64,000 bases of DNA from Lytechinus variegatus (taxonomy: Eukaryota > Echinodermata > Echinoidea > Temnopleuroida > Toxopneustidae). Numbering within the stretch: position 1 is the first letter of the stretch; each line of letters starts with the position of its first letter. The DNA lies in the NCBI RefSeq assembly GCF_018143015.1, contig NC_054744.1:5391059-5455058 (forward strand). The letters are read 5' to 3'. Below, in pieces: positions 12,213 to 24,493 of this stretch. Both the position numbers and the translations under genes were made by a program. Under the pieces are notes generated by a model. It saw only the letters and a program-made list of their open reading frames with translations, had not been told where the DNA came from and did no database searches.

Positions 12213-12949
12213 AAACATATAAGTTCATATAAAGTGAATGGATGGAATGATAACTTTCAAAATCATTAACTTTTCTGAACTAGAGTAGAAACTCAAGCTA
12301 TTACCTGATTTTTGAGTGGCCCCTGCAATACACTCCTAAAAACTTGCGTAGATGTCGTTTGGCAACAGAGTTAGAATTTGCCAAAACTAGGCCGAAGCAT
12401 AGTCAAGAATAATTGACCAATTTGTGTACAGAAAATGTTGCTCAACATTCGGTCATATTCACACCTATCTGTGGTCCCTTTGTTCATTTTGGTCATGATG
12501 TTGGGCACACTTAACCAACAAGATGAATGTTGATTATTATATTGAGAAACACACATATTTATTGTTCACCGGATAAGCATAAGAAACAGTTAGGTTAAGC
12601 ATTGGTTAAACATTGACCAACAAGTTTGATAGTGGGTTCTCATACAGCACCCTATTTCTGTCAGATTTGACACTCAGCATTTCAAGATAATGTGATTGGA
12701 ACTTAGATATATTGGGTGCTGACGGTTGTTTACGTCCGTTTGACATTTTCAATATAATAAGCAGTATATAACGAAGTCAAATATATTAGGCATAATAACA
12801 TACATCGTAGCATAATAGGAAACAGTGCAAAATTGCCTCTGTTGATTTCAGTATTAAATGTAAAATACAATTTTGCATACTGTAGAAACAATTTGCACTG
12901 AATAAAGTGAAATGGAAATGCCTTCTTTCTCATCTAAAGCATTATATAA

Positions 12950-14330
12950 TTCTGACAAAGTATATGTTGTTAAGGTTTTCGTCTTCCGGCTCACCTATTT
13001 TCATTTTATTGGTTACCAAAAATCCCGTCTGCTCATTATTTATCTTGTAATCTTATGACGTAATAATCTTAATTATTATACGCCCACATACTTTGGATAC
13101 TTTGGAAACAAAACTTATTAATTTCACTTAAACCTGGTTGCGTCCTCGTGTCCTTGGTTATATGATATTGATTAAAAAAGGAGAGTTGTTGAGACAAAAT
13201 GTCAATCATTTGTGATCATCAAGATATTTAAAGATTAATATATATTTAAGAATTGAATGAATATTGACCGCATGTATATAAGTATATGTGTAAAATATGT
13301 ATCGTTTCATTTAAGAAGAAGAAAATGAGGAAAAGAACCAAAATATATAAAAGAGAGAAGCAAAGAGGATAAAAGTGAACTGGTGGAAGTGCAACGATGA
13401 ATAAGGGAAAATAAATAGGAGAGGGAGGAAAATACAAGTAAGAAAGATGAGGAGGAAGAAGAACAAGAAAAGAAGAAGAGGAAGATAAAGAAAAGAAGAG
13501 GAAGATGAAGTAAAAGAAGTATATCAAAAGCAGAAGAAGAAGAAGAAGAAGAAAGAGAAAACGAAGAAGGAAAAGAAGACTAAGAAGAGGATGACAAAAA
13601 GAGGAAGTAAAAGAAGAGTAAGAAGAACAAGAAATGGAGGAGGAAGAAGAAGAAGAGACGACGGAGGAGAGGATGAGAAGAAGAGAGGGAAGAAGGAGAA
13701 AAGTTGGAAAAGAGTGATTAAGGAGTAGGAAAATTTAGAGGCGTAGACTGCAGGGGAAGGGGAGAGGAGGGATGGATAGAAAGAGAGAGAGAGAGAGAGA
13801 GAAAGAGAAAGAAAGACTAAATGAAGGGTGTCACGAGATGAAAATCATATAACAAAAATCAACAGATCATAAATTATTTTCAGCACAATCATGACGTGGG
13901 GTTGGTGTCTTGCCCCCTCCCCACGATTTTCCCCCAAACTTAAATTTACCTACACACATTCACAAATACCCACCCAAGGTTTATTCAAGATCAATCAACT
14001 TCAATAAGACAATTTTAAAAGGAATATGCTCTCAGGATCAGCTCGGTCGCTTATCCCTCTCTCGAACACTTTATTTTTTCAATGTGCGAAAAAAAAAAGT
14101 GTTGCATGTGATAATGTCGGCCTACTCTCGCTCTTCCCCCGCCTCCTTTTTTGAACTTCACCACGATATACCTTTCTCTCTCCCTTTCTGTCTTTGCTGG
14201 TTTCCCTATTTTTCTGTTTCCCTGTTTCTCCTTCCCCAATATCCCTCTTCCATTTTCATCCGTCATTATCGTGAAACGATAAAAGATAAAAGATAAACAG
14301 TTGCAACGTTCTTTCTTTCTTTTTTTCAAC
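12950..14330. other. intergenic, polypurine region
   Basis: No gene recognised. From about 13315 to 13830 the plus strand is almost purely a/g (gaagaaga, gagaga and relatives), one of the longest strand-asymmetric tracts in the window. The rest is AT-rich. The open frames on both strands are composition artefacts. Confidence 0.7.
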
Positions 14331-14340
14331 AAAGATTTTT

Positions 14341-14346
14341 TTTATT
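14341..14346 (-). terminator. candidate poly(A) signal of gene C
   Basis: Minus-strand AATAAA about 270 bp beyond the stop codon of gene C. Confidence 0.45.
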
Positions 14347-14616
14347 AGATCATTTTTCTGAAGAAAAAAAGTTTCAATATAACAAAAAATGTAATATGGT
14401 TATAACAAGATGACATTATTAAGTGGACAATACATGATGTTAAAAGGAAGGGAGAAATATTAAAACTCGACGTTACATTCACATATCACAGCATATATAC
14501 AATATTAACATGGCAAAGGCAGTTAAATAGATGATAACATTTGGACATTTTCTTCATAAAACTGATACAACCTGAAGATAATGTTCGTTCAAGCAAAAAA
14601 GAAATGTTTTGATTTT

Positions 14617-15933
14617 TCATTCTTCCTCTGATGTGAAATGTGAAACGAGATGTGGTCTGTACTTCCGTACTCCAAAGTATGCTCCTACTACAACTACGGC
14701 AATCAGCGCAAGAACGGCGAAAGCAACCCCGACGCTCGTCCCCGAACTTCCCGATCCCCTGCCGAACATCTGATTCGGGTCCCGAGCTCCGGTATTCGGC
14801 AACTGTCGTCCGTTCGCAGCCAGCATCGGGAGGTTGCCGCCGATTGGTGCCGGTGCTGCGGCGGCTGGAGCGGCGGCGGCGGTGTTGGCAGCGGCGTCGT
14901 CATCGTCTGTTTCTGATGACATTGATTCGGATGAGGCAGAGGCCGATGGGTCGGTCTGGGCCATCGGGGCTTGAGGGTCGATCTGTGTTTGCTTCTGGGG
15001 TGATCCGATAAGCTTCGCCACTCCTGGAAATTTGGCTCTTGCTTCTGTTACCAGGCAGAGTGCTAAAAGATAAAGAAATGTTGCAAAGAAATTGAAATTA
15101 TACTGTGATCTTAGCCATGATTGTGATTATTTCCCTACTAGAAAGAACACAGTGTCTCACAGTGTGTGCCACAGTGTGTTCACAGTGTGGAACACAATGT
15201 GAAATCACCTTCACACTGTTGAATTTGAGCATTTCAACAGTGTGAATCACATAATCAATCATGTGAACACACTGCGAACAGTCACACTTTCGAGTTGTCC
15301 ACAGTGTGGAAATATCTTCACAGTGTTACCAGTGTGAATACAACTTTCACATACATGAAGTCCATTTTGCTGTCAATGGATCAAAACCAAATCGAACACT
15401 CTCGCCCAAGCCAATAATGCTCGCAATACATTTCATCATTTCACAGAGCCGTAGACATAATCAAACGCGGTCGCGTTCCTGCATTCTAAAACCCCTTTCA
15501 GGATTGTTTTTGGAAAAGCTACAACGCTGTTTTTTTTTCTTTTTTTTTTTTTGGGGGGGGGGGTTACAAAGTATATGCATACAATCAAGGAAGCAAAGTG
15601 ACCAAGTCGATTATTTTTTTTTCTTAAGATTGTAGGTCTCATACCTTTTCGATGGAATATGAAGAAAAGTTTAATTGATAAGCAGATTATTTTTTCCAGG
15701 AAGCAGCAGCTTCCTACCCGTCCGCTTCCTATATTGCTACAGTCACACCAACGAAACCGATTCTAAACCGATCGATAGTATGTAATTAGTTTCAACGTAA
15801 TAGATTTGATCGGTCTGGAGTCGGTGTCACCGGTGTGACTGACCATGTCCATGTAACAAAATTAAGAAAGCAATATTGACATCTTACCACCCAGGAAAGC
15901 CACAAGGCAGACTATCTTTGCTGATGAAACCAT
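14617..15933 (-). CDS. P16-like protein C, Ala-rich variant (two exons, 163 aa)
   Basis: Exon 1 is 15888-15933 (46 nt, donor GTAAG, phase 1). Exon 2 is 14617-15062, after a tttatcttttag acceptor; the splice gives 164 codons. The signal peptide MVSSAKIVCLVAFLGALCLV ends near TEARA, as in genes D-H. SPQKQTQ is the conserved N-terminal motif. Next come SASASSESMSSETDDDD and an Ala/Pro stretch, GGNLP and QLPNTG, then the span TSVGVAFAVLALIAVVVVGA and VRKYRPHLVS with the acidic end SEEE. The topology is predicted type I. The acidic cluster and SxE sites fit a secreted-pathway kinase substrate of the P16 type. The intron carries a CACTGTT element and a 105-bp palindromic MITE. The acidic C-terminal tail is peculiar to this copy. 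Confidence 0.78.
15133..15352 (-). mobile_element. CACTGTT-type inverted-repeat element, copy 2 (in intron of C)
   Basis: Left end ccctactagaaagaacacag matches the ends of the copies at 37580 and 52700. The opposite end is not recognisable, so the copy looks truncated. It contains cacagtgtg / cacactgtt stems. Strand is arbitrary. Confidence 0.6.
15737..15842. mobile_element. ~105-bp palindromic MITE, copy 2 (in intron of C)
   Basis: Ends tacagtcacaccaacgaaac and gtcaccggtgtgactga are inverted repeats. Same family as 8893, 23484 and 24385. Confidence 0.7.
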
Positions 15934-16040
15934 GGTTCTGTGATGATAGCAAAGCCAAGTTCTTCAAATCAGTAACTGCTACTGGAAGTTGTATACCTAT
16001 CGAGCCGAGGGGTAATCTGACGAGTATGCCCCTCACGTCT

Positions 16041-16050
16041 CCCTTTTATA
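16041..16050 (-). promoter_or_regulatory. TATA box of P16-like gene C
   Basis: Minus-strand TATAAAAGGG about 108 bp upstream of the start codon, the same relative place as in genes B, D, E, F, G and H. Confidence 0.65.
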
Positions 16051-16079
16051 CAATTTTTCCCTCCAAAATTTAACATTTG

Positions 16080-17800
16080 TATATTTTACACCTGTGTAAA
16101 TTTTGTTAATAGCGAAGGTAAATAATTAAGAAAAGAAATGAAGCTCAATTAATTTGGCGCTGAGACACGTTGATTTAACCTCGACTGAAAATGTATTTCT
16201 TTTCATATTTCCTTGACATATATCATGTAAATGAAAAATTGACTCTTTGACGACTAGACCTTCGCAAATTGTGGTCACTTCAATCATTTATCTTAATATC
16301 CCTGTATACTTATCTCAGTCCTTCTGTAGCAGATATAATTCATACAGTGGATAGGCGTTAACAGGTGATATAGTCATATGAATCATCACAAAATAGTGGC
16401 GCGCATGCAACTGAATGCCAAGAATTCACTCGCTTGAACTTGAATATTTTTTTTAATTTTTATTCCCGCCTTTAAGTTAGCACGGGTTAATTGTATGAGT
16501 ATTCTCATCATAATGCAAAAATGCGAACCAAAATATTAATTAGTCCGGAGGACATTTCATGATTGCGATTTCTTGGTTTAAATGTATTTGTATTCAAATC
16601 TTGAATACCGCTGGGAGGTTATGTGTATTCTTTTAATTATTTTTTTTACTTTGATAATTATTCGTAAAGCACACATATTCTCTTGGTTGAAAAGAATAAC
16701 GTTATAATGTAATGTATTTTCTTCCAATTATTTTTGTGGCTTTGGTCATTTTTCGTAAAGCACACAACTTAATAATCACTTGATTCGAATGTTTCTTAAC
16801 TTAAACATTGCATGCCGGTGGATTCTTCCGCCTGATAATTTTTAAGACTTTAGTAATTGTTTGTAAAATTTTGGTTAAATTGTGGATCCGGTATCCAGAA
16901 AAAAATGTTCTTAGAACGAAAAATACAAACGGGGATGAAGTAGGGTGAAAGGAGATGGCTAATTTATGACAAGGGAAAATAAATCTTCTTGGTAGTAAAG
17001 GGAAGAATAAATGAATAATTTTATAACTAGTTTCCTTTCTACATAAATATATAAAGGCATCTTCTGATCGTGCTCTATGACACTATAGACGCCCAATTTG
17101 GTCATCAAATTGAACTTCAGGACCGTTGGTTAGAGTACTCTCCAAAAAATGGGGAGTAAGAAAGGGAAGCCTAGTTAAAAGTTGAAATTGGAGTGAAATC
17201 AAAATTTTAATCTCGTTTTTTTTATTTTATTTTTTTATCCTTGAAGTAACTCCGATATGAACAATTAAGTCACAAATTAAAAAAAGCCCTATATAGTACA
17301 TGTATAGATCGCGAGATCATAACCTGGTCCTTCTTATCGCACTCCTTGTTTCTCTCACCCCTCCCACAATCCACCCCCCCCCCTCTCTTTCTTCTCTTCT
17401 CTTTCGTTGGTTCTTTCTGCACGATATTGTTTGAATTATTTTATTATCATATATAACATACTTCTAATATGCAAAGAAGTAGATTTAGGGTTTAAATTGG
17501 ATGAGTAAGTACTGTCAAAAAAGTCACTTTTGATTTCTTGATTTCTAGATTTCTTGACAGACATATCCACTCAAATCTGTCACTTCTTTATAAAATGTTC
17601 AAAATATAAAAACAAATGATATAGTAGCTGCATTCTACAAAAGATTTGAAAATTCTACCATCATGGACATCCAAAGTAAATGAGAAAATGTCAAAATTGG
17701 AGCTGACTACGTAATTTATCACAGCTAAAAGTCGGGTGCGGGTATTAAGTTTAACACCAGCCCGGTGTCTATACAGGAAAACAACAGAGAAGTGTCGAGA
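16080..17800. other. gene-free stretch upstream of gene C
   Basis: AT-rich DNA without a supportable exon. A t-run near 17217 and a c-run near 17376 are the only distinct features. Any upstream regulatory DNA of gene C would lie in the first few hundred bases; I could not identify sites with confidence. Confidence 0.5.
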
Positions 17801-17827
17801 CAACACCTGTTCAGAATGAAATCAATG

Positions 17828-18010
17828 TTTTGCACTCTAAAAAGATATTGGGTAAAAATGCTATGTGTTCAACCAACATTGGGAATTTCTTTTGGGCATT
17901 TTTATTTATCCAATGCGAGGCAAATTTTGCCATTCTTAAGTAATTGCTGCTTGTTTTTTTAACCTTACTGGACAATAATGCTTCCCGCATAAGGTAAAAT
18001 AAAACTGGTT
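17828..18010 (-). repeat. dispersed repeat, partner of 31320-31540
   Basis: Phrases such as 'gcactctaaaaagatattgg' and 'attgctgcttgttttttt' reappear in inverse orientation at 31320-31540. No coding content. Confidence 0.55.
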
Positions 18011-18083
18011 GGACACAATTACCCTAGTGCGGTTTAAAATTGTACACAAATTTGTGTTTACAATGTACCACCGATTGGTGTTT

Positions 18084-18645
18084 TTAAAGGAGAATGAAAC
18101 CTTTGGATCAAGATAGCTTGTGTGAAAACAGAAAAATCAAAGAAACAGATCAACAAAAGTTTGAGAAAGTTATGACCATTTGAATATTGTGATCACTATT
18201 AAATGCTATGGAGATCCTTAAATTGGCAACGCGACAAATGTGTGATGTCACTTGTGAACAACTCTCCCCATTACTTTAGTATATATTTCACTTAAGTTGC
18301 CCCTTTTATCACATCTATCAGTAGATCATGTGTTCTTTCTATAGGATGGAAAGTAATACAGATTTTTAAAGAATACATCATAGATAAAGAGTTTGTATCA
18401 CTATAAGAAAGAGCAAAAAGAGACATTTTGAGGGTATTTTATAGTCCATCAAAGGGAAAGTTGTTCACTTGTGACATCACACATCCTTGTCGCATTGCCA
18501 ATGGGAGGATCCCCATAGCAATATTCAAATGCTCATAACTTTCCCATTATTTGTTCGATTTTTCTCAAACTTCCTTTGTTCTTCTTCTTTGATTTTTCTG
18601 TTTCGACACAGGCCTACTTGTTCCAAAGGTTTCATTTCCCTTTAA
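18084..18645. mobile_element. long-TIR non-autonomous DNA element (562 bp)
   Basis: Left end ttaaaggagaatgaaacct and right end aggtttcatttccctttaa are inverse to each other. The inverted similarity continues inward for well over 150 bp (for example ttgtgatgtcacttgtgaac-like segments on both sides). No transposase is present. Confidence 0.75.
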
Positions 18646-18957
18646 TGCCTATCTGGTGTTAGCCCAAAGCTAATCTGGTGCTGCATAAACACCTCTGCAG
18701 ATCACTCATACATGTAACTGTCAGGGTAATGATTACTGAATTATTTTTCTTCCCCATTATAACGCAATGAAAGCGCACAGTGCACAAAAGAAGGAAACAT
18801 CGAATGTTAACAAAAGTTTGACACGTTCGGCCTCTCATATTTTGAGCGCAGCATAAGACCACGGCCTAAGGTAAACCGGACTTCAAAATATAACTACGGA
18901 TGTGGCACTACATTTGCTTCGGTGAAAATTGCTCCCGGCTTTATTTCGTCTAAGATA

Positions 18958-19140
18958 TACAGTCAAACCTGTGTTAGTGGCCACCTGTCTATAGTGGCCA
19001 CCTGCCTATAGTGACCACTAAAACTGATTCCCATGGAGGTAGATTGTGTGTATAAGAACCTGTCTATAACAGCCACCTGTCTATAAAGGCCACATTTTGT
19101 GTTTCCCTTGGGTGGTCACTATAGACAGGTTTCACATAGG
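18958..19140. mobile_element. short palindromic element (tacagtcaaacctgt type)
   Basis: Begins tacagtcaaacctgtgttag and ends with cactatagacaggttt. Internal repeats of 'gtggccacctgtctata' are present. Probably a Tc1/mariner-related MITE fragment. Confidence 0.55.
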
Positions 19141-19149
19141 GTTATGGTT

Positions 19150-21390
19150 GCTATAGGGTCTTATGTTAGGGTCTTATGATAGTGGTGAATCCATTGTTGA
19201 AGTCGGTCATTCCACTAGTGTGTGGAATTAACAGCGGAGAAATTGTCGCCGGGGCAAATGTCGTGAAACCCAATACCATGAATGCGGGCTTATGGTGTAA
19301 TAGTTCCTCTGCAGTCAGCTGCTTCGCTGAGAACTTATTCGTCACTCATAACGCCCGGGAACTATGAAAATCGGGCGAAACATTGGCGGGTAACAAAATA
19401 ATCAACCCTTCACTTGGGTGACGTCAGTATTCGCTCTCATGCGATTGGCCGAGAGTTATCGAGAGTGATTGGAAGTTTCCACATATCAGGCTTACTGTGT
19501 GAGTGGTGTGTTATACATTTGGGCCTGTTGTGACTAATCTTGAGTTTTCTCACCCCCTCATAATCTGTCAATATCGTTTACAGCGTCTGTCTCATCTGTT
19601 CTTTCAATTATCGTCCATATACAATCTCCTTATTCCCTGCCTGCCAAACTTTGTATTCTGTCTCCCCTCGTATTCGAACTGCTGTGCTACTTCTACACTG
19701 AAAAAATCAAGGGTTTGATTAAATTAATAAATTTGTCCTATACAATGTACCTGTCCATGGAAAACCAGCAGCAGCATTTATAGTTGCAGCTGTGTATTGG
19801 CTAACAGCAACAATTTGTGCCTTATTTCTTTAGGTACTACGTTCGATTTGAAATGTGATTTTTTTATCTTAAGTAAATCATGTTCGAGTCGTTGTAGAGG
19901 GTCGAGGTTCGAGCCATATCTCCCTCGTCTTTCGGATAGTAACGTTAAAAACACAAATCATTTTTTTTAAATAATATTTTTATTTTCTTCCTCTTTCAAA
20001 ACAATAAGTTGACAATCACAATTCATATAAATAAAGATTCTTTGCAAGTATACAATCAATTAACAATCAAACAAATAAATATATCAATATCAATTAGATT
20101 ACAAATATTTTTAAAATGATTACAAATGAAATCAAACCGCCAAATTTCTCTTCTATAACAATATGAAACTTTTAAGAGAAAAAAAAATTACCTCAATATC
20201 ATGTTAATATCAAAATTATGTCAAATCAAATAAGAAACTCTACAAGCCTTCAAGAGGAAGATTACATATATATGTTTCACTCACCCAAGCACCCCACACT
20301 CCCTACCACACAATATACCACCCCCCCCCAAAAAAAAAAAAAAAACACACACACACGCCCTCACAAACACAGAAGACCCCCCCCCCCTCCCAGGCAGCAA
20401 ACATACCATAGCACACTCGCATTCACACACTCCAAAAAAATGAAGTGCCAATCCAGCTCCCAAAGAGCGCGCACAGCGACTGCACCCGGAGCGCCGAACC
20501 AAATCATACAAACACCCTCACACACACACACACACACGCACACATCTCCTCACATCCTACTCGTATATACCCATTGCGGAAATCATCTTATGGATAGCGC
20601 CCTCAACTCAATAACACCACATAGAAAACACCAGATAAGTGCTGAAATAACACCAGTTTAGAATCACACCGACCTTGTTTTATTTTAACACTGAATGATA
20701 TCGAATATGATGTATAGTCCAAAGCTAAACTGATGTTGTGTTAATATTTCTTTCGCGACTAATCCTGGCGTAGTGCGTAGTAATTGCTGTCTTTTAATGA
20801 AGAATTGTTTCATTACAAACTAAAGGTGTTACTATCGATGTTCATCAAACCCACATTTAACATGACGTCTTAGAACTAAGGTAGTTACTGAAATCCTTGT
20901 ATCTTATTGGCTCAGAACAAATTCTGTCACTTTTTGCTTCATGAACAGCCTCCTCCGCTATTGAACCTCTTGATTTTGCCCTGGCCATTTCACCCCCAAA
21001 CTCATCCCGCGATTCTTAAACCCCATTCAAGATTACAAAAATTCACTGGCGTACCTAGGATTTTCCAAAAGGGGGGCAATTTTTTTGGAGGATATTTCAT
21101 CCACGAAAAAAAATTGACGAGCAAAAAAAAAAGTCAAGGTCTTCAACCAAAAAAAAAAGATTTATTTCCAGAAAAAATTGACAAGCAAGAAAATAAAAAG
21201 AAGAAGAAAATAAAAGGTCTTCAGGTTCAAAAGAAGGGGCAAACATCTGTTTTCATTGTATTTTTACATTACAAATTATTAATTTGGCTTCTCAAAGGAG
21301 GGCATGTCCCCTGGATCAGCTGTGACTCGTCAGGGGGGCGGGATACGTCCCCTGCATGAGTTTTGACTTGTCAGGGGGCAGTCTCGCCCC
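19150..21390. other. gene-free stretch between genes C and D
   Basis: No exon supported. It includes an AT-rich block (19960-20220), c- and a-homopolymers with ca repeats (20320-20545), and a G-rich dispersed repeat (21040-21370) sharing 'aaaaattgac(g/a)agcaa' phrases with 53690-53950. The long open frames here come from those simple sequences. Confidence 0.5.
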
Positions 21391-21397
21391 CGTTACA

Positions 21398-21622
21398 CTG
21401 TAAAAACTGCGGTGTTAAAATTGACACCGATTGGTGTTAATAGAGGACCAACCCTGAGATGTTAAGATTACACCCTAGAGATTAAACATGACACCAAAGA
21501 GTGTAAATATAACAACAAAAGGTGTTGTAATAACAACTATAGGTGTAAAACTAACACCACCAATTTAACACCGGTGTAAAATAACTGGTGTGGTCCTCTA
21601 TGTACACCGTTCTTGTTGTGTA
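21398..21622. mobile_element. ACACCGG-type palindromic repeat, copy 1
   Basis: Dense inverted motifs ggtgttaaa / aacaccggtgtaaa ending near gttcttgttgtgtag. A related copy sits in the intron of gene H (45855-46090). Confidence 0.5.
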
Positions 21623-21679
21623 GGTACGCTAGTGTCAAGATTTTTAACATAAACAAACAACAACAGTTGACTTGATTCA

Positions 21680-21825
21680 TATATAGTTATTTGGAGTTGT
21701 GTTTGATCACAACTAAAACAGACAAACGCAAGTCACTTGCTCTCTTCTGATTGGTTGTAGATCAAGTTGCGATTGATATTTCGAGTTGCGTTCAATTGCA
21801 ACTATTCCTGCAACGGGACCCTGAT
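21680..21825. mobile_element. TTGCAAC-type MITE, copy 1 upstream of gene D
   Basis: Ends with caactattcctgcaacggga. It corresponds to the element at 47858-48000 upstream of gene H. It lies about 560 bp upstream of the TATA box of gene D. Confidence 0.5.
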
Positions 21826-22386
21826 AAGAATTATGGTAGCTGACAGAAGGGAGGAGAAATTAATCACTCCCACTTTTCACCCCTTAATTATGCAGATTCC
21901 CTGTTCGTCTCAGACAATAATGAACAGCGCCAAATTAATACAAGATTGATGATCGGTCTTGTTATCTCCCTTCACTGCGTATATTGAGTTAATAGAGGCA
22001 AGGACACGTTTTCATAACCTGATAACTATCCCTTCCCCTGCATAATATCACTTTCTCGGCCAATATTCTTCCACAATTTCACCTGTTCAATCGCTGCACC
22101 TTTCACTAACTCTTAATTTGCCGTGATGACAAGTATGAATATGAAATCATGCAAATATGTTTTTTTTAGAGAGAGTTTCATGTTTCCGTTGTGGACATCA
22201 TTTCATCTTGGTCTTACACAAAAGCTAGCGATGCGATTAGATAATCTTACGTGCCAAGACACGTGCGATTAAGACTTAGGTGACGAGTTACCTATAACAA
22301 CACTGACAGGTATGTGGTATTGTTCTTCAGTAATTCCATAATTATGAAATGATATCCTTTTGAATTTTCGATCCAGCGAAAATTTG

Positions 22387-22398
22387 TATAAAAGTGGG
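22387..22398 (+). promoter_or_regulatory. TATA box of P16-like gene D
   Basis: tataaaagtggg about 130 bp upstream of the start codon. Confidence 0.65.
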
Positions 22399-22517
22399 TT
22401 GATCCCAGAGATTTTCATCACTTCTTGCTCAGGTCTCATAGCAGCTTAGCAAAGGCAGACACAGGTCACACTTACTTGCTCCTAAATCCTAGTACTGACA
22501 AATCGCTTGAAATCAAA

Positions 22518-23458
22518 ATGGCTTCTACTGGAAAGATGTTTGGTCTATTTTGTCTTCTGTTTGGTAAGTTCATGCTTATCTTCCTAATCTTAATAAAACC
22601 TCATAACTAATAGTATTCTGAATTTTGGTGATAAATATAATGATATTATGGGGGGGGGGGGGTGATAAGACATAATTTTGAAAGAATCCAACTTTAAAGG
22701 TTTTCATTCTTATCGATTAAATCATCTTGAAATTTGTCAGTTGTTTGCTTATTTATGTCTACACCGTCACGAATAAGTTTATCTAATTTTGAATTATTCA
22801 AAACAAAAATCATTTGATTTGATTTTGATTTGATTTGATTTGAATGTGATATAATATGATTTTTGTTTTCAATTAAGGCTGTCACATAAGGATCAGTCAT
22901 GGTAGTTACCATGGTTTATCTTTATTTGACAGACTAAATTCTGCCCCCAATATTCTTTGAAGTGCAAGGAAAACGTCTAAACGGTATTTTAATGTCCTCT
23001 CCACAGTTTCCTGTATTGTGGCCGAGGCAAGGCGAGGGATAAACGTACCACAGAAGCAGGTCGTGGGTGCCACTACCCCAACAACCCAGATGATCACAAC
23101 CACTGCTGATGACGACAGTGTGAGCTCCGAATCTTCCGAATCATCCGAGTACGACATGGACAACGATGCGGACGAGGACGTTGCCGCCGCGGCTGCCGGT
23201 AACAACGCTGCGGCTACCGGTAATAACGCCGCGGCTGTACCTGCTGGTGCACCGGTCTCGGTCGGCAGTGGAAACCAAGTAGCTGGGAATATGCTCCCCA
23301 ACACCAGAGCTCGGGGGAACAATGGCGTATTCGGCAGGGAGTCAGCAGCTTCAGGACAGACCGTTGCAATCGCTCTTGCCGCGGTTGGAGTAGTAGTTGT
23401 CGTCATCGCAGGCGCTGTCTTCGCCATAAGAAAGCACCGAAGAGATAATTTTGCCTAA
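22518..23458 (+). CDS. P16-like protein D (two exons, 165 aa)
   Basis: Exon 1 is 22518-22563 (donor gtaagtt, phase 1). Exon 2 is 23007-23458 after ctctccacag; the splice gives 166 codons. The intron, 443 bp, is the shortest in the cluster. The signal peptide MASTGKMFGLFCLLFVSCIV ends near AEARRG. Then NVPQKQ, a Thr-rich stretch, DDDSVSSESSESSEYDMDND (acidic, several SxE sites), an Ala/Asn repeat (AAATGNNAAA), GSGNQVAGNMLPNT, and the span TVAIALAAVGVVVVVIAGAV followed by IRKHRRDNFA. GNQ...GN.LP is shared with genes C and H, so it looks like a conserved juxtamembrane linker. The predicted role is a P16-family surface protein of skeletogenic cells. A 105-bp palindromic MITE begins only about 25 bp after the stop codon and probably forms part of the 3' UTR. 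A candidate AATAAA lies at 23723-23728. Confidence 0.78.
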
Positions 23459-23483
23459 TTGTATGTCATAGCCTAATCTTATG

Positions 23484-23590
23484 CCACAGTTACAGCGGCG
23501 AAACGGACTCCCTGCAGACAAAAGCAGTTACGTTGTTTCCAACTGCACAACATCGGTCGGCTTGGAGTCAGTTTCATCGGTGTAACTGTC
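23484..23590. mobile_element. ~105-bp palindromic MITE, copy 3 (3' UTR of D)
   Basis: Ends cacagttacagcggcgaaac and gtttcatcggtgtaactgtc are inverse. It starts within about 25 bp of the stop codon of gene D. Confidence 0.7.
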
Positions 23591-23722
23591 ATACTCATGA
23601 AAAATCCTCTTGAAACAAATATTAGAAAAAAGAAAAGAAAAAAAGAAAAAAGTGAAGAACTTTTAAAAAAATAATAATTCTAAGATTGATTTACTTTGTC
23701 AAATGCAAATACAATTATTTCA

Positions 23723-23728
23723 AATAAA
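23723..23728 (+). terminator. candidate poly(A) signal of gene D
   Basis: AATAAA 265 bp downstream of the stop codon, just beyond the MITE. Confidence 0.45.
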
Positions 23729-24059
23729 AATGTCAGCTGTAATTTAAATCAATGTAATATTTATATTGCGATGATGACTTTCCTATAACTTGATGTTCCA
23801 TGGTTTTACCATTTTGCTGCAAATGCTCTAAGAAATGACAATTATTAAAATGATCAAGAAATGCATACAGTCTTCAAATTTGTCTTGATTAATGATGATA
23901 AGGTTGCCTGCAAACGAGACCTGGAATCCATTGCATAAGACTTGTTACAACAACGAATGTCCAATAACAGTTTTATAAGCTACTGAAATAATTCGATTTG
24001 AATGGCTGATAGCAAACTTGTCATAGAAATTGTGCATTTGTTATTATAACAAGTCTGTA

Positions 24060-24342
24060 CACTGTTAGAAAAAATAAAAGAAGTTCCTGCAGCAGAGTCT
24101 CGAGAACACCTGTAATCTTACCGAATTGCGTAATCTTACAGGAAATTGGTATTTGATGTATGGAATCTTACAAATTTCCTTGAATAAAACACCCTTTTCC
24201 CCTTTTTAAACAGACCTGTTCTGTTAAATTGCAGAAAAATTCTTGTTTTATGAATTTACAGAATGATTATTACGCAATTCGGTAAGATTACAGGTGTTCT
24301 CGAGACTCTGCTGCAGGAACTTCTTTTATTTTTCTAACAGTG
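24060..24342. mobile_element. 283-bp MITE with ~75-bp near-perfect TIRs and TA flanks
   Basis: Left TIR begins cactgttagaaaaaataaaa; the right end is its inverse (ttttatttttctaacagtg). The match extends through gcagagtctcgagaacacct. TA dinucleotides flank both ends, which fits a Tc1/mariner-type target duplication. The TIRs have almost no differences, so it is probably young. Confidence 0.85.
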
Positions 24343-24384
24343 TATGAAAACGGGAACCCGGCCCCTGGATGATCATGGATGTTA

Positions 24385-24493
24385 TAAAGTCACACCAACG
24401 AAATCGACTCCAAACCGACTGATGATCGGTCGTTCAAATAAGAGGCAATAGCTTTGAACGATCTGGGGCCGGTTTCGCCGGTGTAACTGTAGC
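24385..24493. mobile_element. ~105-bp palindromic MITE, copy 4
   Basis: Begins aaagtcacaccaacgaaatc and ends gtttcgccggtgtaactgta. It lies 40 bp past the 283-bp MITE, downstream of gene D. Confidence 0.7.

Noticed and set aside
20218-20661. 147-residue frame rich in Thr/His/Pro
   Set aside because: Runs through c/a homopolymers and ca repeats; no domain or paralog.
20907-21359. 150-residue Lys-rich frame
   Set aside because: Crosses a dispersed G-rich repeat with poly-A segments found elsewhere in the window.
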